A stretch of 64,000 bases of DNA from Micromonospora sp. NBRC 110009 (GCF_030518795.1 NZ_CP130427.1:6758001-6822000), one strand, 5' to 3'; positions 7,820 to 16,610 are shown, counted from the stretch's first letter. Notes: generated from the sequence alone by a model not told the origin. Numbers and translations: made by a program.

Positions 7820-8502
7820 CCCTGCGAGCCGCCACGGCACGCCTGGACGCATATCTGAGCGACCTCGCGGCAGGTTTGTATGGGCCACGTCGGCGCAGAG
7901 AGGAGATCCTCGCCGAACTACGCGACGGACTCGACCACGCCATCACTGATCACATGACCGCCGGCCTGCCCGAACGCGACGCGGTCACCGCCGCGATCGC
8001 TCAGTTCGGCACCCCACAAGCGGTCGCGGACGCCTTCGCCGGCGAACTGGCCACCGCCTACGCCCGGCGCACCATCGCCTGGTACATCGGCACCGGACCC
8101 CTCGTAGGGATCTGGTGGCTGCTGCTCCTACAGCCGCACCCCTGGCACACCAGCCTCGTCGCCCTACTGGCCGCCATCCCCGCCATTCCACTGATCATCA
8201 TCGCGATCGCCACCGCCGCCGGAGCCTTCGCCACCACGGGTCGACTCATGCGCTGGCTACCCGAAGCCAGCCCCCTACACGCACTCGCCGCCACCACGAC
8301 CATCGCCGCCCTTGCGCTCGCCGGAGATGTCATCGTGATCGCGACCTACGCCCGGTCAGACCTCCCGGCGCACTCGCTCGCCCTCTTCGCCATCGCCGCC
8401 AGCCTCACTCGGATCGCGGCCAGCCTGGTCACCATGCGCCACGCAACCAAGACGCAGAAGGCCATGGTCACCGTCGTGCACGATCGACCTCCGACTGCCT
8501 GA
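7801..8502 (+). CDS. Membrane protein with permease-prefix (HAAS-type) domain
   Basis: A 233-residue protein. The first 85 residues are soluble and helical (RLDAYLSDLAAGLYGPRRRR ... AIAQFGTPQAVADAF), the usual partner domain of PadR-regulated membrane proteins. About four membrane helices follow (WYIGTGPLVGIWWLLLL, LVALLAAIPAIPLIIIAIA, and two near residues 160-215). It overlaps padR by 19 bp. PadR plus an HAAS membrane protein is a common two-gene unit; it may act as a membrane-linked sensor. Its exact role is unknown. Confidence 0.75.
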   Translation: MASDHLTLRAATARLDAYLSDLAAGLYGPRRRREEILAELRDGLDHAITDHMTAGLPERDAVTAAIAQFGTPQAVADAFAGELATAYARRTIAWYIGTGPLVGIWWLLLLQPHPWHTSLVALLAAIPAIPLIIIAIATAAGAFATTGRLMRWLPEASPLHALAATTTIAALALAGDVIVIATYARSDLPAHSLALFAIAASLTRIAASLVTMRHATKTQKAMVTVVHDRPPTA

Positions 8503-8990
8503 TGGCGGCCCCATCGAGCCACGTCGCCGGCTTCGCCAGCTCCATCTTCCTGCCCCTAACCGGTTACCTCGTCGACCAGCACGGCTGGCGCGACGCACTC
8601 CTCGTCCTCGCCGCCGTCCACGGGCTGACCACCGTCCCGCTGCACGCCCTGGTTCTGCGTCAACCCCGCCTTGCCACTACCTCCGACTCACGCGCCCAGC
8701 TGCCACGCCTCCAACTGCGGGTCGTGCTGCGGGACCGCGGCTTCTGGCTTCTGGCTACCGCCTTCACCGCACACGCGGCTGCAATCGCGACCTTCACCAT
8801 CTACCTCGTCGCGGCTCTCACCAGCTGGGGCCATTCCGTCGCCCTGGCCGCCGCCATCGCCGGATTGCTCGGCGTCCTGTCCGTGACCGGTCGCCTTGTC
8901 ACCACAGCCTTACAGCGACGTGGCTCCACCACGACGATCGCTGCCGCTGTCTTCGCACTACAAGCCCTTGCCGCCTTTCTCCTGCCGTGG
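8502..8990 (+). pseudogene. MFS transporter fragment
   Basis: Encodes an internal piece of a major facilitator: FASSIFLPLTGYLVDQHGWR, LVLAAVHGLTTVPLHALVL and further helices to about residue 165. Both ends are missing: the ATG at 8502 falls inside what should be the protein's middle, and family similarity stops near 8990 at a GC-rich repeat. The TGATG overlap with the gene before it is therefore probably fortuitous. Remnant of a truncated exporter. Confidence 0.65.
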
Positions 8991-9014
8991 CGACAGCGGC
9001 AGCGGCCGGCGCGC

Positions 9015-9072
9015 GCCCAGGCGGCGGCGCGTGCGGCCCGTCAAGGGCCGCCTTGAAGACGTACAGAAACTT
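9015..9072. repeat. Interspersed GC-rich hairpin repeat, copy 1
   Basis: A hairpin GCGGCCC-GTCAA-GGGCCGC (9033-9051) with CTTGA and CGTACAGAAA following it. A second, similar block of about 58 bp is at 19157-19214. Both lie at the broken end of a truncated sequence, and copy 1 ends about 90 bp before the group II intron. It may be a transcription terminator or a palindromic repeat family of this genome. Confidence 0.45.
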
Positions 9073-9771
9073 TGAACAATCCGCAGGCGGCCGCCCGGTT
9101 CGTACGTGTGTTCGACCAGGCTGCGTCGGGTGGAGGGTACGTGGTCGCTGGTGGAATGGGTCGGTGCGCCACGAGGCGCTATCGGTCGAGTGGAGGTGGG
9201 AGACCTTCACCCGTCTGCTGTCGTAGCAGTGGGCGTGAAGCTGGAGGCAGCCTGATCGCGGGAACGCGCGGGAGGGTGGGAAGCGGCCTCGACAACGCCG
9301 GGATGGGTTGGTACTGCCAGACGGCCCAGGTTCGGCAAGCGAGACGGAAAGGTGTACGTGAGGAACCGACGTGTAACGCCTCTTAATTCCACCACCGGCT
9401 CAAATCTGGCGGATATGGGCCGGGATCGCGGACGAACCATCCGGGCTAGCGCCGTCCGGGTGGGCTCCACGGCGGGGTTGATCCCCTCGTCGTGGTGGTT
9501 GCGGGGAAGGTCTACGGCGTACCCGCAGCGGGCCGCAGGGGCAAAGTTGGGCACCTCCTCCGTCGATCGATCGGTGGTGAACGTGGGAACCGTCTGGGTG
9601 CGGACCCGCCGCGACGCGGCCAGCGTGGCGGAGATGGGAGGGCACGTTGTCCTGCCGGGGCACCTCGATGGGGCGGAGTCCGCGTAGTAGTCCGAGGGCG
9701 GGAGAGCCGTCTGCATGGCGAAGGCGGGCAGCGGGTTCGCAGGGAGGGATTGTCATGCCAGGAGGTCGCTG

Positions 9772-11220
9772 GTGAATACCGGCGCGCCGTGGCCGAGCCT
9801 CGATGAGGCGTGGCGGCGGGTACTGGAGATTCAGACCAAGCTGCATCGATGGGCAGGCGAGGATCGGTCTCGCCGGTTTGATGATCTGTTCAACCTTGTC
9901 ACCGATCCCGCGTTCCTGATGGTGGCGTGGGATCGGGTGCGGAGTAACACCGGCTCGCGCAGCGCTGGTGTGGACGGCTTGACCGCCCATCACCTTCAGG
10001 CGCTGGTCGGTGCGGAACCCTTCATGGGCATGATCCGGGAGGCGGTGCGGTCGGGTGAGTTTCGGCCGCTTCCGGTGCGGGAGCGGCTGATCCCGAAGCC
10101 GGGCAGCCTCAAGAAGCGCCGGTTGGGGATCCCGACCGTCGCGGACCGGGTCGTGCAGGCGTCGCTGAAGCTGGTGCTGGAGCCGATCTTCGAGGCGGAC
10201 TTCCATCCGTGCTCGTTCGGTTTCCGGCCCCGCCGGCGCGCTCAGGACGCCATCGCCGACATCCATCTTCTGACATCCAAGTCATATGAATGGATCTTGG
10301 AAGCGGACATCGAGGCGTGCTTCGACTCGATCGACCACGCCGCGCTGATGGCGCGGATGCGTCGACGCGTCGGGGACAAGCGCGTGTTGAGCCTGGTGAA
10401 AGCCTTCCTCAAGGCCGGAATCCTCACCGAGACCGGCTCCCGCGAGGAAACACACACCGGGACGCCGCAAGGGGGCATCCTGTCTCCGCTGTTGGCCAAC
10501 ATCGCCCTGTCCGTGCTGGACGACTTCGCCCAGCACACGTGGCAGACGGCGATGTCGACGAGAGTCCTGCGCGCGAAACGCCGCCGGCACGGCCAGCCGA
10601 ACTGGCGGCTCGTCCGCTACGCAGACGACTTCGTCATCCTCGTGCACGGCGAACGGCGTGACGCCGAACAGCTGCGCGACGAGGTGGCCGTGGTCCTCGC
10701 CGGGATGGGCCTGCGCCTGTCACCGGCGAAGACCATGGTGGTCCACATCGACGAGGGCTTCGACTTCCTCGGGTTCCGCATCCAGCGGCACCGGAAACGG
10801 GGCACGGGTAGACGGTGCGTATACACGTACCCGTCCAAGAAAGCGGTCACCGCGATCAAGGACAAGGTCCGCACGCTCACCCACAGCTCAGCACAAGCCG
10901 ACCTGACCGCCCTGCTGGAACGCGTCAACGGCGTACTACGAGGGTGGAGCAACTACTTCAAGCACGGCGTGTCGAAATGGACCTTCAGCTACCTCGGCGC
11001 CTTCACCTGGCACCGGACAGCGATCTGGATCCGGAAACGGCACAAGGGCCTGACGTGGAAGCAACTCCGACGGCGCTTCATGGCCGGCGGATGGACGATC
11101 ACCGACGGACAGCTCACCCTGTTCAACCCGGCCTCGGTCACCGTGTCCCGGTACCGACGCCGCAGCGTGATCCCCAACCCCTGGACACCCCCGACACGTC
11201 GCCTGACCCAGCCGACGTGA
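9772..11220 (+). CDS. Group II intron reverse transcriptase / maturase
   Basis: A 482-residue multifunctional protein that aids intron splicing and reverse-transcribes it into target DNA. Visible RT blocks: SAGVDGL (RT1), IPTVADRVVQ (RT2), SFGFRPRRRAQDAI (RT2a-3), GTPQGGILSPLLAN (RT4), the catalytic YADDFVIL (RT5) and FLGFRIQ (RT6). They are followed by a maturase X domain (GVLRGWSNYFKHG). I see no C-terminal HNH endonuclease motif, so it is an endonuclease-minus type. AGGAGG 6 bases upstream supports GTG 9772; an earlier ATG is at 9715. Confidence 0.95.
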   Translation: MNTGAPWPSLDEAWRRVLEIQTKLHRWAGEDRSRRFDDLFNLVTDPAFLMVAWDRVRSNTGSRSAGVDGLTAHHLQALVGAEPFMGMIREAVRSGEFRPLPVRERLIPKPGSLKKRRLGIPTVADRVVQASLKLVLEPIFEADFHPCSFGFRPRRRAQDAIADIHLLTSKSYEWILEADIEACFDSIDHAALMARMRRRVGDKRVLSLVKAFLKAGILTETGSREETHTGTPQGGILSPLLANIALSVLDDFAQHTWQTAMSTRVLRAKRRRHGQPNWRLVRYADDFVILVHGERRDAEQLRDEVAVVLAGMGLRLSPAKTMVVHIDEGFDFLGFRIQRHRKRGTGRRCVYTYPSKKAVTAIKDKVRTLTHSSAQADLTALLERVNGVLRGWSNYFKHGVSKWTFSYLGAFTWHRTAIWIRKRHKGLTWKQLRRRFMAGGWTITDGQLTLFNPASVTVSRYRRRSVIPNPWTPPTRRLTQPT

Positions 11221-11229
11221 GTCCGTGGA

Positions 11230-11263
11230 GAGCCGGATGCAGCGAGAGTTGCACGTCCGGTTC
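11230..11263 (+). ncRNA. Group II intron domain V (catalytic hairpin)
   Basis: A 34-nt hairpin beginning GAGCCGGATGC and ending CGTCCGGTTC, with the characteristic GAGA tetraloop-like apex and a catalytic triad near the stem base. It lies just after the stop of the reverse-transcriptase gene, as expected. This element is essential for splicing, and its clean pairing suggests the ribozyme core is intact. Confidence 0.85.
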
Positions 11264-11356
11264 GGGAGGCGGGCCGAAGAAACGGACCGGACGAAAGCCC
11301 GGCACCGCGCTTCGGCCCGACCTCACTGGGGTCGGATGGCCCGGCGCGACATCTGA

Positions 11357-11551
11357 CTGCTCTCGGACGGTCGGCTCTGGCGGGTCCGTGGCCGCCTCGG
11401 TGGTGACGGAGGGCAGGAGGTGTCGTACGACTTCACCGACGAAGCCTCCGCCCGGTCGATGATCGACCGGATGATGAAGACCTCGGCCGGCACCTGGCGC
11501 GACCTCACGGAGGCCATCCGGCAGGAGGCCAACCGACGGCGCAGTGACTAG
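11357..11551 (+). pseudogene. Small hypothetical gene, 5' end lost at the intron insertion
   Basis: An open frame of 64 codons (LLSDGRLWRVRGRLGGDGGQ ... MMKTSAGTWRDLTEAIRQEA) with no ATG or GTG at its head. A stop lies directly upstream, 30 bp past the intron end. The C-terminal part recurs in degenerate form at about 12109-12200. It looks like the surviving part of a small soluble protein gene. It could still be expressed if a rare start codon is used. Confidence 0.4.
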
Positions 11552-11680
11552 CGTGCCCCTGTCCAGCCGCCGGGCACTCGGGCTTGTGTTGGTCGTTGCT
11601 GTGAGCCGCAACCGAAGGGGCTTGCTGGTCAATGTGATGCTGGTGGCGTGGCCCCGCTACACCCCCGCTCCGAGCCGATC

Positions 11681-12097
11681 ATGGCCCCACCTCCGAATCC
11701 GGCGCGCCTTCGATTGTTGGCTGGCACCGTGTTCAGCGCTGTGATGGTGCTGTGGGGCATGTTCACCGTCGGTCAGGCGCTCTGGCTCAACGCCAACGGG
11801 AGCACCAGACAAGCCCAGGTCGTGGACGTACAACATCACATCAGGAGCAGTACTGTCCGGGTGCAACTCGCCGACACGGGCGACGAGGTCAACCTGTGGG
11901 CCTGGAGCGGAGAGCCGAAGGTCGGTACGACCATGACCGTCGTCTACAACGAGAGCCACAACTGGGCCAAGGACGCCCGTGCATTTGCTCCAACAGGTCG
12001 CTTGTGGAGTGGGTTCGGCATCGGGCTCTGGGCCCTCTGCTTTGTGTGGGTCCCCGTCGCTTGGCGCCGTTGGCGCGGCACGGACGACGAGGTGTAA
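11681..12097 (+). CDS. Two-helix membrane protein, DUF3592-like
   Basis: A 138-residue protein with one membrane helix near residues 12-34 (AGTVFSAVMVLWGMFTVGQA) and one near 108-128 (GFGIGLWALCFVWVPVAW). A small beta-rich domain lies between them (VVDVQHHIRSSTVRVQLADT ... VGTTMTVVYNES). This layout matches the DUF3592 type: helix, extracytoplasmic beta domain, helix. Related layouts occur at 19387-20073 and 60795-61316. ATG 11681 skips an unlikely N-terminal stretch. Function unknown. Confidence 0.65.
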   Translation: MAPPPNPARLRLLAGTVFSAVMVLWGMFTVGQALWLNANGSTRQAQVVDVQHHIRSSTVRVQLADTGDEVNLWAWSGEPKVGTTMTVVYNESHNWAKDARAFAPTGRLWSGFGIGLWALCFVWVPVAWRRWRGTDDEV

Positions 12098-12108
12098 AAG
12101 ATGCCTGC

Positions 12109-12200
12109 TCTAACGGCGCGGATGATGAATACCTCGGCCGGCTCGTGGCGGGAACTCACGGAAGCGATCCGGCAGGAGTCCAACCGCCGGCCGGCAGGCT
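12109..12200 (+). repeat. Degenerate second copy of the 3' end of the 11357-11551 gene
   Basis: Encodes MMNTSAGSWRELTEAIRQES, closely matching MMKTSAGTWRDLTEAIRQEA at about 11470-11530, with about 80% nucleotide identity over about 80 bp. The following bases shift the stop out of frame. It points to a local duplication either side of the DUF3592-like gene, or to recombination between related gene cassettes. Confidence 0.6.
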
Positions 12201-12221
12201 CACTAGTCGATGGCCTTCGAG

Positions 12222-12614
12222 CTACTGCGCGGGTGGCTCGCCGTACCGCTTGATGTGTTCGGCCCACTCACGGGCGACCGCTTTTGCCTGGGCACGACGC
12301 ATCGGTGCGGTGCGGTGCACCTGAAGGTTGCCCTCAGGGTCGTCGGGCACATAGGCGATCACTGGCCACCTGTTCGTCACGGCCCGCCACGGCCACACCA
12401 CCAGCGTCGCGAGCAGCGCGCCCACCACGTTCAGCATGTCGAAGAGCTCACGGTCTCGTGGGCCGAACGGCTCGTAGTGGTACCAGGGCGCCCGCCACGG
12501 CGCGCGCGGGACTGGCCGCCATGCGAGACGCTGCCGGCCTACCCGCCACGGGATCCATTCGCCCGTCGGCGACCGCGTGAACACCAACACGCCGTCATGG
12601 TGACACCGACGCAC
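12222..12614 (-). CDS. Hypothetical membrane protein
   Basis: About 130 residues from GTG 12614 (preceded by ACGAGG). The N-terminal 60 residues are rich in Trp/Arg/Pro (EWIPWRVGRQRLAWRPVPRA). One membrane helix follows (LFDMLNVVGALLATLVVWPW), then a charged C-terminal tail. No family recognised. The same frame remains open upstream to 13190 only because the next gene is frameshifted, so the two should be treated separately. Confidence 0.55.
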   Translation of the reverse strand: MRRCHHDGVLVFTRSPTGEWIPWRVGRQRLAWRPVPRAPWRAPWYHYEPFGPRDRELFDMLNVVGALLATLVVWPWRAVTNRWPVIAYVPDDPEGNLQVHRTAPMRRAQAKAVAREWAEHIKRYGEPPAQ

Positions 12615-12755
12615 AACCTCGTGAAGCTGATGGCGACCGATGTATCGGTGATGGAAGCCCGCCGAGTGGACGGGACTATCGCCCCGACTACCAAGGCATA
12701 GCAGACCATCAACCCGCACATGAGCGGCAGAACCCCGAGCGAGGCCGGTAACGGT

Positions 12756-13190
12756 CAACGGCAGGTGTCCGGGCGGACGTGCACACCGCACCACGACGGC
12801 AGGTCGGCTGCCCACACCCGCCAGCCGCCGGCGTCCCGCCGGGTCTCGAACCGCCACGGGTGGGCTGCGCCGCTGAGGTTGATCTGTTCGTTCCACCAGA
12901 TCGCGTGGACCTGGACGGTCACTGTCGCGGTCGTCGTCCTGGTCCACGACGTCGATGGGTCCGACCGTCTCGTGCTTCGACGGCACGTTGCCGCGTTCCA
13001 TCTCGCCCCGGTACTGACGCCACTGCCGCAGCAGCTCGTCGTGACGCCTGCCGGCCAGTATCCGCGACAGGCCGATCTCCTCGCCGCTGCTCATCTGGAG
13101 CACGTACACCGTCACCGCCGCGTCCGGCGTCGCCTCACCGCGCTCCGCCTGGGCTTGCTTGCGCACGGCCCATGACACTGGCACAGCCAC
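12756..13190 (-). pseudogene. Hypothetical gene with internal frameshift
   Basis: The N-terminal part (VSWAVRKQAQAERGEATPDA ... WRQYRGEMERGNVPSKHETV) and the C-terminal part (TVTVQVHAIWWNEQINLSGA ... WAADLPSWCGVHVRPDTCR) are in different frames, switching near 12925-12940. Together they give a helical linker and a compact beta-rich domain of about 145 residues. The N-terminus abuts the left end of the IS3 element, which may have removed a membrane anchor. Function unknown. Confidence 0.5.
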
Positions 13191-13267
13191 GATGGGAGTT
13201 GCCCCCTGGTCCTGGACACTTGAGCCTTGGATCGTGATGGTCCGGGGAGATCAGGAGTCCCTGACAG

Positions 13268-13570
13268 ATGGTGAACAAGCACTACCCCGCCGAGTTCAAG
13301 GCCGACGCGGTCGCGTTGTACCGGTCTCGGCCGGGGGCGACGATCGCGCAGATCGCTGACGATCTGGGCGTCAATCGGGAGACGTTGCGCAGTTGGGTCC
13401 GCGCTGATGATCAGCGTCGGGGCGCAGCGGCCGGGCCGGCGGCGCCGCCGGCGTCCGGGTCGGTGGAGGATGAGAACGCGGCGTTGCGGCGGCGGGTGCG
13501 GGAGTTGGAGGAGGAACGGGACATTCTGCGGAAGGCGGCCCGGTATTTCGCCGGGGAGACGCGCTGGTGA
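13268..13570 (+). CDS. IS3-family transposase OrfA
   Basis: A 100-residue DNA-binding subunit. The N-terminal helix-turn-helix (MVNKHYPAEFKADAVALY ... ADDLGVNRETLRSWV) binds the IS ends. The C-terminal leucine-zipper helix (ENAALRRRVRELEEERDILR) mediates multimerisation. It overlaps orfB by GTGA, so a fused OrfAB made by frameshifting or coupled initiation is expected from the family. Confidence 0.95.
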   Translation: MVNKHYPAEFKADAVALYRSRPGATIAQIADDLGVNRETLRSWVRADDQRRGAAAGPAAPPASGSVEDENAALRRRVRELEEERDILRKAARYFAGETRW

Positions 13571-14466
13571 ACCGCTTCCAGTTCGTCGCCGACCATCAGC
13601 AGCGCTATGGCGTGAAGCGGTTGTGTCAGATCCTCGGGGTGTCCCGCTCGAGCTTCTACTACTGGCGATCGGCCGCCGAAGCGCGGGCCGCCCGGCAGGC
13701 CGCGGACGTCGCGCTGGCCAGCCGGATCCGGGCGGTGCACGCCGAGCACGACGGCACGTACGGAGCACCACGGATCACCGCCGAGCTGCGCGATGCCGGG
13801 CAGTTGGTCAACCGTAAGCGGGTCGCGCGGGTGATGCGCCGCTTCGGCGTGCAGGGTCTGCGGTTGCGCAGGCGAACTCGTACGACGGTGCCGGACCCGG
13901 CCGCGGCGAAGGCCCCGGATCTGATCGGCCGGCACTTCACCGCCCCCGCGCCGAACCAACGCTACGTCGGCGACATCACCTACCTGCCGGTCGGTGACCG
14001 CGGATTCCTCTACCTGGCCACCGTCCTCGACCTGCACTCCCGGCGCCTCGCGGGCTGGGCGATCGCCGACCACATGCGCACCGACCTGGTCATCGACGCC
14101 CTCCACGCGGCGCAGCGCACCCGGGGCAGCCTCGACGGGGCGATCATGCACACCGACCACGGAGCTCAATACACCTCCCGGGCCTTCGCCGCCGCCTGCA
14201 CCACGGCAGGGGTCCGGCAGTCAATGAGCGCGGTCGGTAGCTCCGCCGACAACGCGGCCGCGGAGTCGTTCAACGCCACCTTCAAACGCGAGACCCTCCA
14301 GGGCCGCCGCGCCTTCACCGACAAACGCGAAGCCCGACTCGCCGCATTCCGCTGGCTGCACCGCTACAACACCATTCGACGCCACTCCCGGCTCGGACAG
14401 CAATCACCGATCACCTACGAGAAGAACACCCGCCCAGCGCCAGCTACGCTGGCCCCGGCCGCATAA
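13567..14466 (+). CDS. IS3-family transposase OrfB (DDE catalytic subunit)
   Basis: A 299-residue integrase-core protein. The HTH_21 region (YGAPRITAELRDAG) is followed by the catalytic triad: Asp136 in VGDITYL, Asp197 in HTDHGAQY and Glu233 in AAAESFN. The second Asp and Glu are 36 residues apart, as in the DD(35)E pattern. Length is normal for IS3-family OrfB. No lesion is visible, so the element is potentially active. Confidence 0.95.
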   Translation: MNRFQFVADHQQRYGVKRLCQILGVSRSSFYYWRSAAEARAARQAADVALASRIRAVHAEHDGTYGAPRITAELRDAGQLVNRKRVARVMRRFGVQGLRLRRRTRTTVPDPAAAKAPDLIGRHFTAPAPNQRYVGDITYLPVGDRGFLYLATVLDLHSRRLAGWAIADHMRTDLVIDALHAAQRTRGSLDGAIMHTDHGAQYTSRAFAAACTTAGVRQSMSAVGSSADNAAAESFNATFKRETLQGRRAFTDKREARLAAFRWLHRYNTIRRHSRLGQQSPITYEKNTRPAPATLAPAA

Positions 14467-14630
14467 CCCCCGTGTCCAGGATCAGGGGTCAAGCCCCGAT
14501 CCCTGCACGCAGCACAGCGACGAGCGACAGAACCAGCCACGGCCAATGGCGCGGCGACCGAACAAGCGGCTTGCCCGCTGCCACCCGGAAACCGGCAGAG
14601 CTGGTCCCTCCCAATGCATAGATCGAGGGC

Positions 14631-15656
14631 ATGATTCCCGCCGCTCTGGGTGGTGTCGATCCCAGTGCTGCCACGGTGCGGCTGGCTGGCTATGGGGATG
14701 CTGTCATGGAGCTGGCCGTTCGGGGTCTTGAAGGCAAGACTCTCGACCCTTATCTGGCTGGATGGCGCAAGCGCGTGGTCCCCTCGCTGGGTCACCTTCC
14801 GGTTCGCATGATTTCAAACGGTGTGGTCGACCGGACCGTTCACGGCTGGATTGCTGATGAGTGCAGTCTGTCAACGGTCAAGAACAGCCTTGCAATTCTC
14901 GTGCGCGTGATGGAGCAAGCGGTGCGCGACGGCGTCCTTGATCGAAACCCGGCGAAGGTGAGCGGATGGCAACGCGAGTATCAGCGCGCGGAAGATGAAC
15001 TCGATGATCCCCGATCGCTGGCGTTGCCGGATTGGAATGCCCTGACGCGGCTCGCCGACGCACTCGTAGAGCCCTCGGCTGGTCGGTTCCAGGGCTGGGG
15101 TGATGTCGTGATCTTTGCTGCCTGTACAGCAGCGCGCATCGGTGAAGTGGCTGGCGTCCGTGCCGGCGATATCGATCTGACGAACTGGACTTGGACAGTC
15201 CGGCGACAGACGACGCCCAGCCCTGGAGGTCTCGTAGACAAGGGCACAAAGGGAAAGCGCGCTCGCGTGGTCCCGCTGATCGTGGAGGCGCGGGAGCTGC
15301 TCACACGTCGACTCATGCCATGCGATGGCCCAGCCGCCAGACTCTTCACCGGCTCTCGTGGCGGTCGGATCAGCACCGCAGTGCTGCGAGACGCGACCCA
15401 CTGGGACGAGGTCGTCACGGCTCTGGGCTACGAACATCTGCGTCGCCACGACCTGCGCCACACCGGCCTCACGTGGATGGCTGACGCAGGTGTGCCGGTC
15501 CACGTCTTGCGGAAGATCGCTGGGCACGGATCGCTCACCACGACCCAGCGGTACCTGCACCCCGATCGCCAATCGATCAGAGATGCGGGAGCGGCACTGA
15601 GTGCACACCTGCAGGCTCGCCGGTCCCCAGATGGTCCCCAGCTACGCGCTGTTTAG
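14631..15656 (+). CDS. Tyrosine recombinase (phage-type integrase)
   Basis: A 341-residue site-specific recombinase. Residues about 28-115 form the SAM-like core-binding domain. The catalytic domain carries Arg169 (TAARIGEV), His273-x-x-Arg276 (RRHDLRHTGL), His299 (IAGHGS) and the nucleophile Tyr308 (TTTQRYLHP), so the active site is complete. It ends 81 bp before the tRNA-Pro 3' repeat at 15738, the classic position for the integrase of an element inserted in that tRNA. The tail encodes a tandem TGGTCCCCAG repeat, a possible arm site. Confidence 0.95.
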   Translation: MIPAALGGVDPSAATVRLAGYGDAVMELAVRGLEGKTLDPYLAGWRKRVVPSLGHLPVRMISNGVVDRTVHGWIADECSLSTVKNSLAILVRVMEQAVRDGVLDRNPAKVSGWQREYQRAEDELDDPRSLALPDWNALTRLADALVEPSAGRFQGWGDVVIFAACTAARIGEVAGVRAGDIDLTNWTWTVRRQTTPSPGGLVDKGTKGKRARVVPLIVEARELLTRRLMPCDGPAARLFTGSRGGRISTAVLRDATHWDEVVTALGYEHLRRHDLRHTGLTWMADAGVPVHVLRKIAGHGSLTTTQRYLHPDRQSIRDAGAALSAHLQARRSPDGPQLRAV

Positions 15657-15687
15657 CCCGCCAACCAGGTCTACGCCCGGAAACACA

Positions 15688-15729
15688 AGAGGCCGCTTAC
15701 CAGGATATATGCTCCGGCTAGCGGCCTCT
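15688..15729 (-). terminator. Hairpin terminator beside displaced tRNA-Pro 3' end (segment A/B junction)
   Basis: A 10-bp stem AGAGGCCGCT/AGCGGCCTCT (15688-15697 with 15720-15729) lies 8 bp beyond the 3' end of the displaced tRNA fragment. On the minus strand it is followed by TTGTGTTT. It has the same position as the terminator of the intact tRNA-Pro at 63827-63859 but an unrelated stem sequence. Confidence 0.65.
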
Positions 15730-15737
15730 CTACCTGC

Positions 15738-15778
15738 CGGGACGGCCGGATTCGAACCGACGACCCCTTGACCCCCAG
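15738..15778 (-). repeat. Displaced tRNA-Pro 3' half (att site 2)
   Basis: All 41 bp are identical to bases 63869-63909 of the intact tRNA-Pro(GGG), from the anticodon loop through the T arm to the acceptor 3' strand. The discriminator base differs. Homology stops abruptly inside the anticodon loop, the expected crossover region. The integrase gene at 14631 is immediately to the left. It marks the right edge of segment A. Confidence 0.9.
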
Positions 15779-15955
15779 AGATCGGCAACGCGGTCCGGTG
15801 CGGCTCGCACCGCTGGTCGACAGTGCGATGGTGGTCACCATGGTTCCGCTCGGTGTGGTCGGTTGCTGTACTCCGCTGCTGTACCGCTTAGCCTCGCAGG
15901 CCGCCAGCCTTCCGCTGCTCAACGGTCTGCATCACTCGGCGCGGCAGGCGGGTGG

Positions 15956-16351
15956 CTACTTGAAAACGCTAATGACCCCGGTAACGGTACCGACGACGCC
16001 ACTGACGGTCGCCAGCTTCGCGGATGCCCCAGTCCAGATGCCTTTGGTCTTCTCGCGCCAGCCGAGAGACCACCAGTCACGCCCGAACTTCTGCCACTTG
16101 TGCTGTCGAAGATGGCAGCCCAGGACCAAGCCGGCCGAGTTGTTGCGGCAGAACTCGACGACACCGCCCCGCTTCCGGTTGATCGCGCCGCAGTACACGG
16201 GCGCTTGGAAGAGGACGAAGAGAATCAGTAGGCCGACGAGCACCGCGTAGAGGCCGGGCCCGACCGCGTTGTTACCGAGAGACAGGAGGAGCACTGCCAG
16301 GACGCCATAGCCCCAGTACTGCCAAAGCTTCGACTTTTCGCGCGACGCCAT
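15956..16351 (-). CDS. Hypothetical membrane protein
   Basis: A 131-residue protein from ATG 16351 (MASREKSKLWQYWGYG). Two closely spaced membrane helices lie in residues 12-50 (YGVLAVLLLSLGN, LYAVLVGLLILFVLFQAP). A basic cytoplasmic stretch with two Cys (CGAINRKRGGVVEFCRNN) and a glycine-rich C-terminus (ATVSGVVGTVTGVISVF) follow. No family recognised. GC is a little lower than its neighbours, consistent with cargo DNA. Confidence 0.55.
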   Translation of the reverse strand: MASREKSKLWQYWGYGVLAVLLLSLGNNAVGPGLYAVLVGLLILFVLFQAPVYCGAINRKRGGVVEFCRNNSAGLVLGCHLRQHKWQKFGRDWWSLGWREKTKGIWTGASAKLATVSGVVGTVTGVISVFK

Positions 16352-16610
16352 GGGTGCGAAGAGTACCGACGTGATCGCAAAACGTGAAGATCCTTGATCA
16401 GTCGACCTTCCGACGGCTGGCCACTTCCAGCGGTATGGATCTCCTTGGCACCTGGAGACGATCGAAGCGGGCTTCACGCCTCCCGACCTGGAACTCAGGC
16501 AGCCAGCGTTGGTCAACCTCTGTCGCTACTGGTTCACCTTCCACGGCCTGGCAACGGCCTGATCTTGGTGCCACAGGCCGCGCCGCCGGTCAGCTTGGCC
16601 TCTCGGTCGG

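Larger units (their letters stand above)
9164..11326 (+). mobile_element. Group II intron (ribozyme plus reverse transcriptase)
   Basis: The 5' end matches the GUGCG consensus at 9164. About 600 nt of structured, non-coding RNA precedes the reverse-transcriptase gene, and domain V is at 11230-11263. Domain VI forms a long stem from GGGCCGAAG (about 11271) to CTTCGGCCC (11310-11318). The 3' end falls near 11321-11326. Total length of about 2.16 kb is normal for a bacterial ORF-containing intron. It is inserted directly upstream of a small gene remnant at 11357-11551. The exact 3' boundary is uncertain by a few bases. Confidence 0.85.
13199..14492 (+). mobile_element. IS3-family insertion sequence
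   Basis: About 1.29 kb bounded by 21-bp imperfect inverted repeats: the left end reads TTGCCCCCTGGTCCTGG then ACAC, and the right end read inward is TTGACCCCTGATCCTGG then ACAC (19 of 21 match). It contains overlapping orfA and orfB in the IS3 order. I see no convincing 3-4 bp target duplication, so a neighbouring rearrangement is possible. Both transposase frames look intact. Confidence 0.85.

Noticed and set aside
12222..13190. A single 322-codon gene on the minus strand
   Set aside because: Its ends look coding but the middle does not; a better reading frame for the middle (ending at 12756) exists one base over, so it was split into two features.
13190..14500. Target-site duplication of the IS3 element
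   Set aside because: The bases flanking the best inverted-repeat ends do not match over 3 or 4 bp, so no duplication is claimed.
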